NCBI RefSeq assembly: GCF_014649375.1
Contig: NZ_BMSX01000004.1
Coordinates: 1-64,000 of the forward strand
Source: Streptomyces aurantiogriseus
GTDB lineage: Bacteria; Actinomycetota; Actinomycetes; Streptomycetales; Streptomycetaceae
DNA length: 64,000 nucleotides
Direction: 5' to 3'
The position numbers and the translations under genes were made by a program. Within the stretch, counting starts at the first letter, position 1, and every line of letters begins with the position of its first letter. Below the pieces are notes generated by a model. The model had not been told where the DNA came from, did not search any database, and was given only the letters and a program-made list of their open reading frames with translations. Positions 27,638 through 36,283 of this stretch are shown here, in pieces.

Positions 27638-28885
27638 GTGCGCGGCGCGGCACAGTCGTTCGTACGGCAAGCAGGAGGGGTGGAGTCCGGCGTGAGCAGA
27701 GACGCAGGGGTGTCCGGGACCCTCGGGCCGGGGGCGGGGGCCTCCGCCCGGGGCCTGCGGCTCGTGCGGCGGCGCCGGCGGCGGTGGGTGCGGTACGGGG
27801 CGGGGGCGGTCGTCCTGCTCGCCGTGGGGAGCGGGGTGGCCGGGTGGGCGCTGTACGCGAAGCTCAACGGGAACATCACACCCGACGAGGCCGCCGCGGC
27901 GGAGCTCGCGCGGTACGCGAGGGAACGGCCGACCGCGTTGGTGAAGGACGCGCGGAACATCCTGCTGATCGGGTCGGACACACGGTCGGGGGACGGGAAT
28001 CGCAAGTACGGGCGGGACTCGGGGACCGAGCGGTCGGACACGACGATCCTGCTGCACCTGGCCGCCGGGCGGCGCAGCGCGACCGCCGTCTCGATACCCC
28101 GCGACCTGATGGTGGACGTACCGAGTTGCCGGCGGCGGGACGGGAAACGGGCCGAGCCGACGTTCGCGATGTTCAACTACGCCTTCCAGACCGGCGGCTC
28201 GGCCTGCACGATCCGGACGGTGGAGAAACTCACCGGGATTCGCATCGACCATCACGTCGTCGTCGACTTCAGCGGATTCAAGGAGATGGTCGACGCCATA
28301 GACGGGGTGGAAGTCTGCCTCAAAGAGCCTATTCGCGACAAAGCGGCCAAGCTGCGGCTGCCCGCGGGGCGGGTGACGCTCAACGGAGAGCAGGCCCTCG
28401 GGTACGTCCGCGCCCGCAAGTCCCTCGGGAACGGAAGCGACACCGACCGCATGGACCGGCAGCAACGATTCCTCGGCGCGCTCGTCAACAAGGTGCAGAG
28501 CAATGACGTCCTGCTGAATCCCGTGAAGCTGTATCCGGTGCTGGACGCGGCCACGTCGTCCCTCACCACCGACCCGGATCTGGCGAGTCTGCGCGGGCTG
28601 TACGAACTCGTGCGCGGCCTGCGCGACATTCCCACCGAACGCGTGCAGTTCCTGACCGTTCCGCGGGAGTCGTACGTCTACAACGCCAATCGCGACCAAC
28701 TCGTGGAACCCGAGGCGGAGAAACTCTTCGAACTGCTGCGCGCCGACGGACCCGTGACCGTCTCCCCGGAAGGTCCCTCGAATTCGGGCTCTGCGCAGTC
28801 GTCCGATTACGACCCGTACGGATCGTCGCCGTCGCCGGTCCCCACTTTCCGCGGGAACACGGCCGCGGAGGACACCTGTACGTGA
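27638..28885 (+). CDS. LytR-CpsA-Psr (LCP) family glycopolymer transferase 1
   Basis: An envelope enzyme of 415 residues that transfers lipid-linked glycopolymers (teichoic-acid-like or capsular) to peptidoglycan. A basic cytoplasmic stretch RRRRRR (45-49) precedes one membrane helix (~51-72); the rest is outside. The LCP domain (~105-330) shows NILLIGSDTRSGDGN, the pyrophosphate-binding ATAVSIPRDLMVDVP (Arg-Asp), IRIDHHVVVDFSGFKEMVDA, and GEQALGYVRARKSLGNGSDTDR with its conserved Arg residues. It lacks the C-terminal LytR_C domain and ends in a Ser/Pro-rich tail. AGGAG stands 9 bases before GTG 27638; GTG 27692, also with a good ribosome site, is an alternative. It is the first of five LCP genes within 10 kb. 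Confidence 0.92.
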   Translation: MRGAAQSFVRQAGGVESGVSRDAGVSGTLGPGAGASARGLRLVRRRRRRWVRYGAGAVVLLAVGSGVAGWALYAKLNGNITPDEAAAAELARYARERPTALVKDARNILLIGSDTRSGDGNRKYGRDSGTERSDTTILLHLAAGRRSATAVSIPRDLMVDVPSCRRRDGKRAEPTFAMFNYAFQTGGSACTIRTVEKLTGIRIDHHVVVDFSGFKEMVDAIDGVEVCLKEPIRDKAAKLRLPAGRVTLNGEQALGYVRARKSLGNGSDTDRMDRQQRFLGALVNKVQSNDVLLNPVKLYPVLDAATSSLTTDPDLASLRGLYELVRGLRDIPTERVQFLTVPRESYVYNANRDQLVEPEAEKLFELLRADGPVTVSPEGPSNSGSAQSSDYDPYGSSPSPVPTFRGNTAAEDTCT

Positions 28886-29153
28886 GCCCCGCAGCGCCTC
28901 CGCGAGGTAAAGCGCTTCCCAAGCGGGTGTTTCCGGCGAACTCCAGTTCAAGGAAATGGGATGGATTGCCCGGTTGTAGGGACGTGGAATTTGTCACCGT
29001 CGTCGCCCGACGCTGAACTGGGCGGATAGTGTGAGCGATCCGGTGCACCCGGCCAGAGGACCGTCCTGGGGTCGTGCACTGTGTGACCGAGACCCGAGCG
29101 CCTTTGAGGGGGGAAAGGCGCCGCGTGGCCCCGACGGAGGATTCGAGACAACC

Positions 29154-30899
29154 GTGGACGCGCAAGGCCGTGGGCGGGCGGACAACATCGATCCCGCAGA
29201 CCAGTGGGTGCTCAATCCGAACACCGGCGAATACGAACTGCGACTGACTCCTTCCGCACCGCAGTCGGCGGTCCCCGGACCCCGCAGAGGCGGCTCCCCC
29301 ACCTCGGGGGGCGCGGGCGCGGTCCGCAGCCGTACGGCGGCACCGGACCGGGACACGCCGGACCTGCCGGGGCCGCGACGGCGCCGGGGCGTGCCGGAGG
29401 AGCCGCCGCCCGGGCGGCGCGGGCGCCGGCCGGTGAAGAAGAAGTCGAAGGCGAAGAAGGTCCTGCTGTGGACCGGCGGGATCACCGCCTTCTCCCTGGT
29501 GGGCACCGCCGGTGCGGCCTACTTCTATCTCGAGCACCTCAACGACAACATCACGTCCCTCTCCGACGACGGCGCGAGCACCGGTGGCTTCAGCAAGGAC
29601 AAGGCGATCAACCTCCTGCTGATCGGCACCGACAAGCGCACCGGCTCGGGCAACGAGGGCTACGGCGACTCCGGCAGCGTCGGCCACGCCGACACCACGA
29701 TCCTGCTGCACGTCTCCAAGGACCGGACGAACGCGACCGCGCTGAGCATCCCGCGCGACCTGATCGTGGACGTCCCGGACTGCGAGACCCAGCAGGAGGA
29801 CGGCTCCACCAAGGTCATCCCGGGCACGGAGAACGCCCGCTTCAACACCAGCCTCGGCCAGGACGGCCGTACGCCCAGCTGCACCATGCGCACGGTGACG
29901 GAGCTGACCGGGATCACCCCGGACAACTTCATGGTCGCCGACTTCAACGCGGTGAAGACGCTGACCACGGCTGTCGGCGGGGTCGAGGTGTGTCTGGCGA
30001 AGGACATCGACGACCCGGACTCGCATCTGAAGCTGTCGAAGGGCACGCACACCGTCGAGGGCGAGCAGGCGCTGGCGTTCGTGCGCACCCGGCACTCGGT
30101 GGGCTTCGGCGGTGACCTGAGCCGGATCGCGATCCAGCAGCAGTTCCTCAGCTCGCTGATGCGCAAGCTGAAGTCGAACGACACGCTCACCAGCCCCAGC
30201 AAGATGATCAAGCTGGCGGAGGCGGGCACCAAGGCGCTGACCGTCGACTCCCAGCTCGACAGCATCGGCAAGCTGAAGGACCTGGGTCTGGAGCTGGGCA
30301 AGCTCAACACCAAGAACCTGACCTTCACGACCGTGCCGGTGGTCGACAACCCGGCCGAGAAGGTGAAGGCCACGGTCGTCCTCAACCAGTCGACGGCGCC
30401 GACCGTCTTCCAGATGATCAGGGACGACGTCTCTTTCACCGAGGTGAAGGAGCAGCAGAAGGCCTCCAAGGACGCGGCGGCCGCGGCCGCGGCGGCCCGC
30501 CTCAAGGGCACCCAGTCCGCGGCCTCCGAGGTGCGGGTGCGGGTCATGAACGGCGGCGCCCCCGCCGGCAGCGCACAGGAAACTCTTAACTGGCTGCAGA
30601 TCGATGAGGGCGTGACGAAGTCCGAGAATGCGGGCAACGCGCCCGCGGAACTCAGCAAGACGACGCTCGAGTACGCGCCCGACCAGGCCGCGCAGGCCCG
30701 CAAGCTCGCCGCCGTCATGGGGCTGCCCGGGACCGCGCTGAAGCCGGGCAAGAGCGTCACCAACGCCCAGGGTCTGCCGACGATGACGCTGACGCTGGGC
30801 AAGGACTTCAAGGGCGCGGGCGTCTCGCTCACGACTCCGACCAAGGTGCCGGACACGGTCGACAAGTCCACGGCGGACAAGGTCGAGTGCGCCAAGTAG
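29154..30899 (+). CDS. LCP family glycopolymer transferase 2, with LytR_C domain
   Basis: A 581-residue member of the LCP family. A ~100-residue cytoplasmic N-terminus includes PADQWVLNPNTGEYELRL, a motif I associate with actinomycete LCP proteins, then a Lys-rich stop-transfer (PVKKKSKAKK) and a helix (~103-126). The LCP domain contains AINLLLIGTDKRTGSGNEGY, LSIPRDLIVDVPDC, and EGEQALAFVRTRHSVGFGGD. After ~455 comes an Ala-rich spacer and a LytR_C domain (SEVRVRVMNGGAPAGSAQ to the end). I chose GTG 29154 with GGAGG upstream (13 bases); the frame is open to GTG 29031, which would add 41 residues. A strong terminator follows the gene. Confidence 0.9.
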   Translation: MDAQGRGRADNIDPADQWVLNPNTGEYELRLTPSAPQSAVPGPRRGGSPTSGGAGAVRSRTAAPDRDTPDLPGPRRRRGVPEEPPPGRRGRRPVKKKSKAKKVLLWTGGITAFSLVGTAGAAYFYLEHLNDNITSLSDDGASTGGFSKDKAINLLLIGTDKRTGSGNEGYGDSGSVGHADTTILLHVSKDRTNATALSIPRDLIVDVPDCETQQEDGSTKVIPGTENARFNTSLGQDGRTPSCTMRTVTELTGITPDNFMVADFNAVKTLTTAVGGVEVCLAKDIDDPDSHLKLSKGTHTVEGEQALAFVRTRHSVGFGGDLSRIAIQQQFLSSLMRKLKSNDTLTSPSKMIKLAEAGTKALTVDSQLDSIGKLKDLGLELGKLNTKNLTFTTVPVVDNPAEKVKATVVLNQSTAPTVFQMIRDDVSFTEVKEQQKASKDAAAAAAAARLKGTQSAASEVRVRVMNGGAPAGSAQETLNWLQIDEGVTKSENAGNAPAELSKTTLEYAPDQAAQARKLAAVMGLPGTALKPGKSVTNAQGLPTMTLTLGKDFKGAGVSLTTPTKVPDTVDKSTADKVECAK

Positions 30900-30907
30900 G
30901 TAACCCT

Positions 30908-30949
30908 ACGGGCCCGTCAAGCGTCTGACTTGACGCGGGACGGGCCCGT
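30908..30949 (+). terminator. Terminator between LCP genes 2 and 3
   Basis: ACGGGCCCGTC (30908-30918) pairs perfectly with GACGGGCCCGT (30939-30949). Inside, CGTCAAG (30915-30921) and CTTGACG (30929-30935) form a second, partly competing stem. It begins 9 bases after the stop of LCP gene 2. Confidence 0.85.
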
Positions 30950-30981
30950 GTCATGTCAGCGCGGCGGGGAGGGCAGGGGAA

Positions 30982-32700
30982 GTGGCGGGGAGCAGTGTGC
31001 GGGGGGCGGTTCCCGAGGTCGAGGACACGACGTCCACGACGGCGGAGGGCCAGGACGCGTCCGAGGGCGGGCAGGGCACGGACGGCGGCGGGAAAGGCAG
31101 CCCGGACGGCGGGAAGGACACCGGCGCGGACGCCGGCACGGACGGCGGCGGCACCGGCGGTGACGACGGCGTGCGCGGAGCCGGCCGCGGCGGGGACCGC
31201 AGACGGCGCAGACGGCGTGTGCTGCGCTGGTCGGCATCGGTGCTGGCGCTGGTGATACTGGGCAGCGCGGGCGCGGGTTACCTCTACTACCAGCGCCTCA
31301 ACGCCAACATCAAGAGCGACGACCTGAACATCGGCGAGGCCAAGGACCGGGCGGCCGAGACGAAGGCCAACGCGGCCGGGCAGAAGCCGCTGAACATCCT
31401 GCTGATCGGGTCGGACGCCCGCAACACCGCGGAGAACCAGAAGCTCGGCGGCGCCAGGGACACCTTCAACGGCATACCCCTCGCCGACGTCCAGATGCTG
31501 CTGCACGTCTCCGCGGACCGCAGCAACATGTCGGTGGTGAGCATGCCCCGCGACACGCTGCTGAACATCCCCAAGTGCACGGACCCGGACACCAAGAAGG
31601 TGTACCCGGCGCTCGAGCGGGAGATCACGAACGCGTCGCTGGGGCGCGGCGGGCCGGGCTGCACGGTGGCCACGTGGGAGAAGCTCACCGACATCCACAT
31701 CGACCACTTCATGATGATCGACTTCGCCGGTGTGGTGTCGATGGCGGACGCGATAGGCGGCGTCCCGGTGTGCGTGGACGCCAACATCCACTCGCTCACC
31801 CGGGACGGCAAGGGCTCCGGGCTGAAGCTGGAGAAGGGCACGCACGACATCAAGGGCAAGCAGGCCCTGCAGTGGCTGCGCACCCGCTACGGCTTCGAGG
31901 ACGACACCGACCTCGCCCGCGCCAAGGCGCAGCACATGTACATGAACTCGATGGTCCGTCAGCTGCGCTCCGAGGCCAGACTGACCAACCCGAACGGGCT
32001 GCGCAGGCTCGCCGAGGCGGCCACGAAGGCGATCACCGTCGACGACGGCCTGGACAGCATCAAGAAGATGTACGACCTGGCGACCGAGTTGCAGAAGGTG
32101 CCGACCGAGCGCATCACCATGACGACGATGCCGAACCGGTACGACACCTATCAGCCCGGCCGGGTGGTGCCCACCGAGGACGCCGAGAAGCTGTTCCGGC
32201 TGGTGCGCGAGGACATCGCCCTGGACGGCAAGGACACCACGAAGGCCACCGCCGCCCCGTCGCCGACGACGGCCGCGGACGCGGCCGCCGCGGACGACGA
32301 GATCGCCGTACAGGTCCACAACAGCACCTACACCGACACGCTGGGCGCGGCGCGCGGACGGGCGGCCACGGTGACGCAGTTGCTGGTCGGCAAGGGCTTC
32401 ACCAAGGCCGTGGCGGACCGCTCGCCCGCCACCGCGGAGAAGACGACGGTGATCCGCTTCCCGAGCGCCGACCTCCAGGGCGACGCCCAGCGGGTGGCCA
32501 AGGCCCTCGGCATCCCGTCGAGTCAGGTGAAGAAGTCCACCGACGTCTCCGGGGTGACGCTGTTCGTCGGCGCGGACTGGCGGTCGGGGTCGGCGTACAA
32601 GGCGCCGGAGCAGGACGACAAGACGCCGAAGTCGGCGCAGACGATGAACGCGGCCGACACCAGCCAGTGCATGCACGTGGACCCGGACTACACCTGGTAG
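30982..32700 (+). CDS. LCP family glycopolymer transferase 3, with LytR_C domain
   Basis: A 572-residue membrane-anchored LCP enzyme. The first ~70 residues are a low-complexity Gly/Asp/Thr cytoplasmic tail, then RRRRRRR (73-79) and one helix (~81-103). The LCP core includes LNILLIGSDARNTAENQ, SVVSMPRDTLLNIPKC, IHIDHFMMIDFAGVVSMADA and KQALQWLRTRYGFEDDTD. A LytR_C domain lies at ~430-530 (EIAVQVHNSTYTDTLGAARG). It starts at GTG 30982 with GGGGAA close upstream, only 82 bases past LCP gene 2, so it may be expressed by read-through of the intervening terminator or from a promoter inside the spacer. The long acidic N-terminus distinguishes it from its neighbours. Confidence 0.92.
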   Translation: MAGSSVRGAVPEVEDTTSTTAEGQDASEGGQGTDGGGKGSPDGGKDTGADAGTDGGGTGGDDGVRGAGRGGDRRRRRRRVLRWSASVLALVILGSAGAGYLYYQRLNANIKSDDLNIGEAKDRAAETKANAAGQKPLNILLIGSDARNTAENQKLGGARDTFNGIPLADVQMLLHVSADRSNMSVVSMPRDTLLNIPKCTDPDTKKVYPALEREITNASLGRGGPGCTVATWEKLTDIHIDHFMMIDFAGVVSMADAIGGVPVCVDANIHSLTRDGKGSGLKLEKGTHDIKGKQALQWLRTRYGFEDDTDLARAKAQHMYMNSMVRQLRSEARLTNPNGLRRLAEAATKAITVDDGLDSIKKMYDLATELQKVPTERITMTTMPNRYDTYQPGRVVPTEDAEKLFRLVREDIALDGKDTTKATAAPSPTTAADAAAADDEIAVQVHNSTYTDTLGAARGRAATVTQLLVGKGFTKAVADRSPATAEKTTVIRFPSADLQGDAQRVAKALGIPSSQVKKSTDVSGVTLFVGADWRSGSAYKAPEQDDKTPKSAQTMNAADTSQCMHVDPDYTW

Positions 32701-32728
32701 CCCGGGTCCCGGTGACGCCTCGCGACTC

Positions 32729-33763
32729 TCAGCTCGCCTCCGGGCTGAGGACCGCGGGGCGCCGGGAGGCGATCACCTTCTTCGCCAGTGACCTCGGGCT
32801 GGTGAGGAAGCCCCAGCCCCACGACATGTGCATGGTGGCGAGCGCCACGGGGATCCGCAGCCGCGCCTTCAGCGGCAGCCCCTTGCCGGCCGGCACCGAT
32901 CCGGCGACGATCGCCGCGAGGTAGCCGCCGGGGACGACGAAGCCGAGCGGGGTGACGGCCGCGCCGACCACGATCCCGGCCGCTATCGCGCACACCGCGG
33001 TCGGCGGCGCGAGGTAGCGCAGGTTGATGGAGCCCTCGTGGTAGCGGGCGACCACGTGGCGCCAACGGCCGTAGTCCTTGTACTGCTTGGCGAGCGCCTT
33101 GACGCTGGGCCGCGGCCGGTACGACACCTTCAGCTCGGGCGAGAACCAGATCAGTCCGCCGGCCTCGCGGATGCGGAAGTTCAGCTCCCAGTCCTGGGCG
33201 CGGATGAACTCCTCGTTGTAGCCGCCCTGTTGCTCCAGCGCCTCACGCCGGAAGACACCGAGGTACACGGTCTCGGCGGGCCCGGCCTGTCCACCGGTGT
33301 GGAAGGCGGCGTTGCCGACCCCGATCTTCGAGGTCATGGCGGCGGCGACCGCGTGCTCCCAGTCGTTCTCGCCCTCGGCGTGCATGATGCCGCCGACGTT
33401 CTGCGCGCCGGTCTCCTCCAGGAGCCGTACGGCGGTGGCGATGTAGTTCGGCGAGAGCATGCCGTGCCCGTCCACGCGGACGACGATCGGATGGCGGGAG
33501 GCCTTGATCGCGGCGTTGAGGGCGGCGGGCGTACGCCCGGTGGGGTTCGGCACGGTGTGCACACGCGCGTCTTCGGCCACGAGCTGAGCCGCGATCTCGT
33601 CCGTGCGGTCCGTGGACGGACCGAGGGCGATCACGACCTCCATCTCGCCGGCGTACTCCTGCGCGAGGATCGCTTGGACGGCTCCGCGCAGATGCCGCTC
33701 CTCGTTGAGGACGGGCATGATGACGGACACGGCGGGGAGCTGCACGTCGGACTTGGCGTTCAT
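32729..33763 (-). CDS. Family 2 glycosyltransferase, membrane associated
   Basis: A 344-residue GT-A glycosyltransferase of the ExoA/succinoglycan type. The domain begins VSVIMPVLNEERHLRGAV; VVRVDGHGMLSPNYI holds the DxD-like metal site (DGH), and IRAQDWELNFRIREAGG is the acceptor-site ED-like motif. The C-terminal third carries two or three hydrophobic helices (CAIAAGIVVGAAVTPLGF) anchoring it to the membrane. It probably adds a sugar to a lipid-linked glycan. It is convergent with LCP gene 3 (28-base gap) and diverges from LCP gene 4, which suggests that it builds a polymer that LCP enzymes attach. Confidence 0.92.
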   Translation of the reverse strand: MNAKSDVQLPAVSVIMPVLNEERHLRGAVQAILAQEYAGEMEVVIALGPSTDRTDEIAAQLVAEDARVHTVPNPTGRTPAALNAAIKASRHPIVVRVDGHGMLSPNYIATAVRLLEETGAQNVGGIMHAEGENDWEHAVAAAMTSKIGVGNAAFHTGGQAGPAETVYLGVFRREALEQQGGYNEEFIRAQDWELNFRIREAGGLIWFSPELKVSYRPRPSVKALAKQYKDYGRWRHVVARYHEGSINLRYLAPPTAVCAIAAGIVVGAAVTPLGFVVPGGYLAAIVAGSVPAGKGLPLKARLRIPVALATMHMSWGWGFLTSPRSLAKKVIASRRPAVLSPEAS

Positions 33764-33896
33764 AGGGGGTTCACGTTACCGCGAACGGGGGACACCCTCG
33801 CGCCCCGCCGGGTGCGCTGCCCCGGACCACAGATCGTATGGGCCTACGGTGCTCACGGCTCCCCCTCGTACGGCCGTCGCCCGGAGGTGACCCGCT

Positions 33897-35363
33897 TTGC
33901 CCCCCACCCCGCCCCGGTCCCCCGCCTCCAGGCCCCAGCACCGCCCACGGCGTCCACCGGCGCGCCCCGTACGGAGGAAACGCCCCCGCTGGGCCGTGCG
34001 GGCGGTGATGACGCTGTCGGTCGTGGTCCTGGCCTCCGCCGGCATCGGCCACTCGGTGGTCAGCACCCTCGACGCGGACATCGCCCGCGTCGACCCCTTC
34101 AAGGACATGAAGAACCGTCCGCGGGCCGGGCACGGCATGAACGTCCTGCTGGTCGGCACCGACGGCCGCGACCGCATCACCGAGGAGGAGCGCCGGAGAT
34201 ACCGGCTGGGCGGCGCCCCCTGCCACTGCACCGACACCCTGATGATCGTGCACATCTCGGAGGACCGGGAGCGGGCGAGCGTGGTCAGCCTGCCGCGCGA
34301 CTCCTACGCCGAGACGCCCCCGCACACCGACGCGACCACCGGCCGGGAGCACCACGGCCACCCCGTCAGGATCAACGCGGCGTACGCGGAGGGCGGGCCG
34401 CAGCTGACCGTGCGGACGGTCGAGCACATGACCCATGTGAAGATCGACCACTACCTGGAGGTCGACTTCACCAGTTTCATGAAGACGGTCGACGTCCTCG
34501 GCGGGGTGAAGATCTGCACGGCGCAGCCCCTCAAGGACACGTACACCGGCCTGGAGCTCCCGCCCGGCACCCACACCCTCACGGGCGGCCAGGCCCTCCA
34601 GTACGTCCGCTCCCGGCATGCCGACGCCTCCTCCGACATCGGCCGGATGAAGCGTCAGCAGCGCTTCCTGGCGTCCCTGATCGACCACGCGACCTCCTCC
34701 GGGATCCTGCTGAACCCGCTGAAGTTCCGTGACGTGGCGCGGGCGGTCCTCGGCTCGGTCCGCGCGGACCGCGGCTTCGGCACGGACGAACTCCTCGACC
34801 TGGGCCGCGCGATGCGCACCTTCTCCCCCTCCTCCTCGGAGTTCACGACCATCCCCATCGGTGAGATGGGACACGTGGTGAAGGGCATCGGCTCGACCGT
34901 GAAGTGGGACCCGGTCAAGGCGGAGCGCGTCTTCCGGTCCCTCCGCGACGACAAGCCCCTCGCCACCACCGTCGCCCCGGCGCGCAGCGCGGCCGTGCGC
35001 GTCGAGGTGGCCCCGCAGCGGATCCGCGTCCAGGTCGAGAACGGCACCCGCACCCCGGGCCTGGCCAAGCGGGTCGACGCGGCCCTGGCGGCCACCGGCT
35101 TCCGGACCACCGGCCACCCGACCACCGCCCCGGTCGACACCGTCCGGCGCACGGTCATCACCTACGACCCCCGCTGGGACCGCTCCGCGAGGTCCCTCGC
35201 GGCGGCCCTGCCGGGCAGCGAGCTGCGACCGAAGCCGGGGCTCGGGGCGACGCTGAAGGTGACGGCCGGGGCGGACTTCCGCCAGGTGCGGAGGGTGCGG
35301 GCGGAGGATCCGGTGCGGGGGGAGTTCGGGGTGGTGCGGGGCAACGAGGTGGGGTGCTCCTGA
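33897..35363 (+). CDS. LCP family glycopolymer transferase 4, with LytR_C domain
   Basis: A 488-residue LCP protein starting at TTG 33897, supported by a strong ribosome site, GGAGGTGA, 8 bases upstream. A short Pro/Arg-rich N-terminus precedes the membrane helix (~32-54). The LCP domain shows GMNVLLVGTDGRDRITEE, ASVVSLPRDSYAETPPH, VKIDHYLEVDFTSFMKTVD and GGQALQYVRSRHADASSD. A CHC motif (PCHCTDTLMIVH) is unusual and could form a disulfide or bind a metal outside the membrane. The LytR_C domain spans ~370-470 (IRVQVENGTRTPGLAKR). A minisatellite fills the spacer downstream. Confidence 0.92.
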   Translation: MPPTPPRSPASRPQHRPRRPPARPVRRKRPRWAVRAVMTLSVVVLASAGIGHSVVSTLDADIARVDPFKDMKNRPRAGHGMNVLLVGTDGRDRITEEERRRYRLGGAPCHCTDTLMIVHISEDRERASVVSLPRDSYAETPPHTDATTGREHHGHPVRINAAYAEGGPQLTVRTVEHMTHVKIDHYLEVDFTSFMKTVDVLGGVKICTAQPLKDTYTGLELPPGTHTLTGGQALQYVRSRHADASSDIGRMKRQQRFLASLIDHATSSGILLNPLKFRDVARAVLGSVRADRGFGTDELLDLGRAMRTFSPSSSEFTTIPIGEMGHVVKGIGSTVKWDPVKAERVFRSLRDDKPLATTVAPARSAAVRVEVAPQRIRVQVENGTRTPGLAKRVDAALAATGFRTTGHPTTAPVDTVRRTVITYDPRWDRSARSLAAALPGSELRPKPGLGATLKVTAGADFRQVRRVRAEDPVRGEFGVVRGNEVGCS

Positions 35364-35411
35364 GCGGCCGCCGCGGAGGGCCGGGGCGTCGAGGGCGCGA
35401 CCGTGGGGAGC

Positions 35412-35615
35412 CCGGCCGTCCGGGGTTCAGTCGTCCTGGGGCCGGCCGTCCAGGGGCCAGCCGTCCTGGGGCCGGCCGTCCAGGGGCCAGCCGTCCAGGG
35501 TTCAGTCGTCCAGGGTTCAGTCGTCCTGGAGCCAGCCGTCCGGGGCCAGCCGTCCAGGATTCAGTCGTCCTGGAGCCAGCCGTCCAGGGGCCAGCCGTCC
35601 AGGGTTCAGTCCTCG
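35412..35615. repeat. 15-base minisatellite at the thioesterase gene end
   Basis: About 13 head-to-tail copies of a 15-base unit, variants of GGGCCAGCCGTCCAG and GGTTCAGTCGTCCTG, fill the gap between LCP gene 4 and the thioesterase gene. On the minus strand the first unit is GACTGAACCCTGGAC, which contains the thioesterase stop codon, so the array appears to have grown out of the 3' end of that gene. One unit has lost a base or two near 35540. No gene is seen in the array; an open plus-strand frame through it is only the repeated unit. Confidence 0.9.
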
Positions 35616-36163
35616 AACCCCTCCGCCGCCCGGCGTTCCCGCAGCTCCATGATCGCCCGGCGGCGGGCCAGCCGGTGGGTGCGGCGGATCTGGGCCTCCT
35701 GGTAGCGGCGCTTGTCGCGCTCGGTCTCCGGGAGGACCGGCGGCACCCGGCGCGGCTTGCCGTCGGCGTCGACGGCGGCGAAGACGAGGTAGGCGGAGCC
35801 GACCTGGGTGGGCGGCGTGGACTCGTTCCAGCGCTCGGCGAGGACGCGCACGCCGACCTCCATCGAGGTCCGGCCGGTCCAGTTGACCTGGGCCTTCACA
35901 TGGACGAGGTCACCGACGCGGACCGGCTCCAGGAACGCCATCTCGTCCATGGAGGCGGTGACGGCGGGCCCGCCGGAGTGCCGGCCGGCCACGGCGCCCG
36001 CCGCGTCGTCGACGAGCTTCATGATCACACCGCCGTGCACCGTGCCCAGGAGGTTGGTGTCGTTGTGGGTCATGATGTGGCTGAGGGTGGTGCGGGAGGC
36101 GGATGTGGGCTTGCCCGGGATGTCCGGGGTACCCGACTCCCCTGCGGTGACCTGGTCTGTCAT
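35606..36163 (-). CDS. Acyl-CoA thioesterase, hotdog fold
   Basis: A 185-residue enzyme of the YciA/ACOT7 class that hydrolyses acyl-CoA. HIMTHNDTNLLGTVHGGVIM is the family signature (Asn and the HGG motif), followed by KLVDDAAGAVAGRHSGG with the catalytic Asp, and SMDEMAFLEPVRVGDLVHVK, the core strand. The basic C-terminal helix (RDKRRYQEAQIRRTHRLARR) is usual in actinomycete versions. ATG 36163 follows TAAGGT (36176-36171) by 7 bases, suggesting leaderless transcription, although GGAGG is also present close by; a GTG 9 bases earlier is an alternative. It diverges from LCP gene 5. The link to its neighbours is unclear. Confidence 0.9.
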   Translation of the reverse strand: MTDQVTAGESGTPDIPGKPTSASRTTLSHIMTHNDTNLLGTVHGGVIMKLVDDAAGAVAGRHSGGPAVTASMDEMAFLEPVRVGDLVHVKAQVNWTGRTSMEVGVRVLAERWNESTPPTQVGSAYLVFAAVDADGKPRRVPPVLPETERDKRRYQEAQIRRTHRLARRRAIMELRERRAAEGFED

Positions 36164-36270
36164 GTCCTCCACCTTATGCCGAGGGGGACAAGCCGGGATT
36201 TTGTGTCAGCTTGGCAACAGCGGCGCTCTTATTTTCCGACTGCCCTTGTAAGGCACACAGCCCTGACCGG

Positions 36271-36276
36271 CACACT
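36271..36276 (+). promoter_or_regulatory. Putative -10 of LCP gene 5 (leaderless)
   Basis: CACACT ends 7 bases before ATG 36284 and no ribosome site is present. The hexamer fits TAnnnT only at A2 and T6, so this is a weak call based mainly on position. Confidence 0.35.
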
Positions 36277-36283
36277 GGGGCCC

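Noticed and set aside
28886..29153. Possible small gene or earlier start (GTG 29031) before LCP gene 2.
   Set aside because: The extra 41 residues show no conserved pattern and the later GTG begins a plausible cytoplasmic domain; the earlier start remains possible.
35403..35705. A plus-strand frame encoding G-P-A-V-Q type pentapeptide repeats.
   Set aside because: It is simply the 15-base minisatellite read in frame, antisense to the end of the thioesterase gene.
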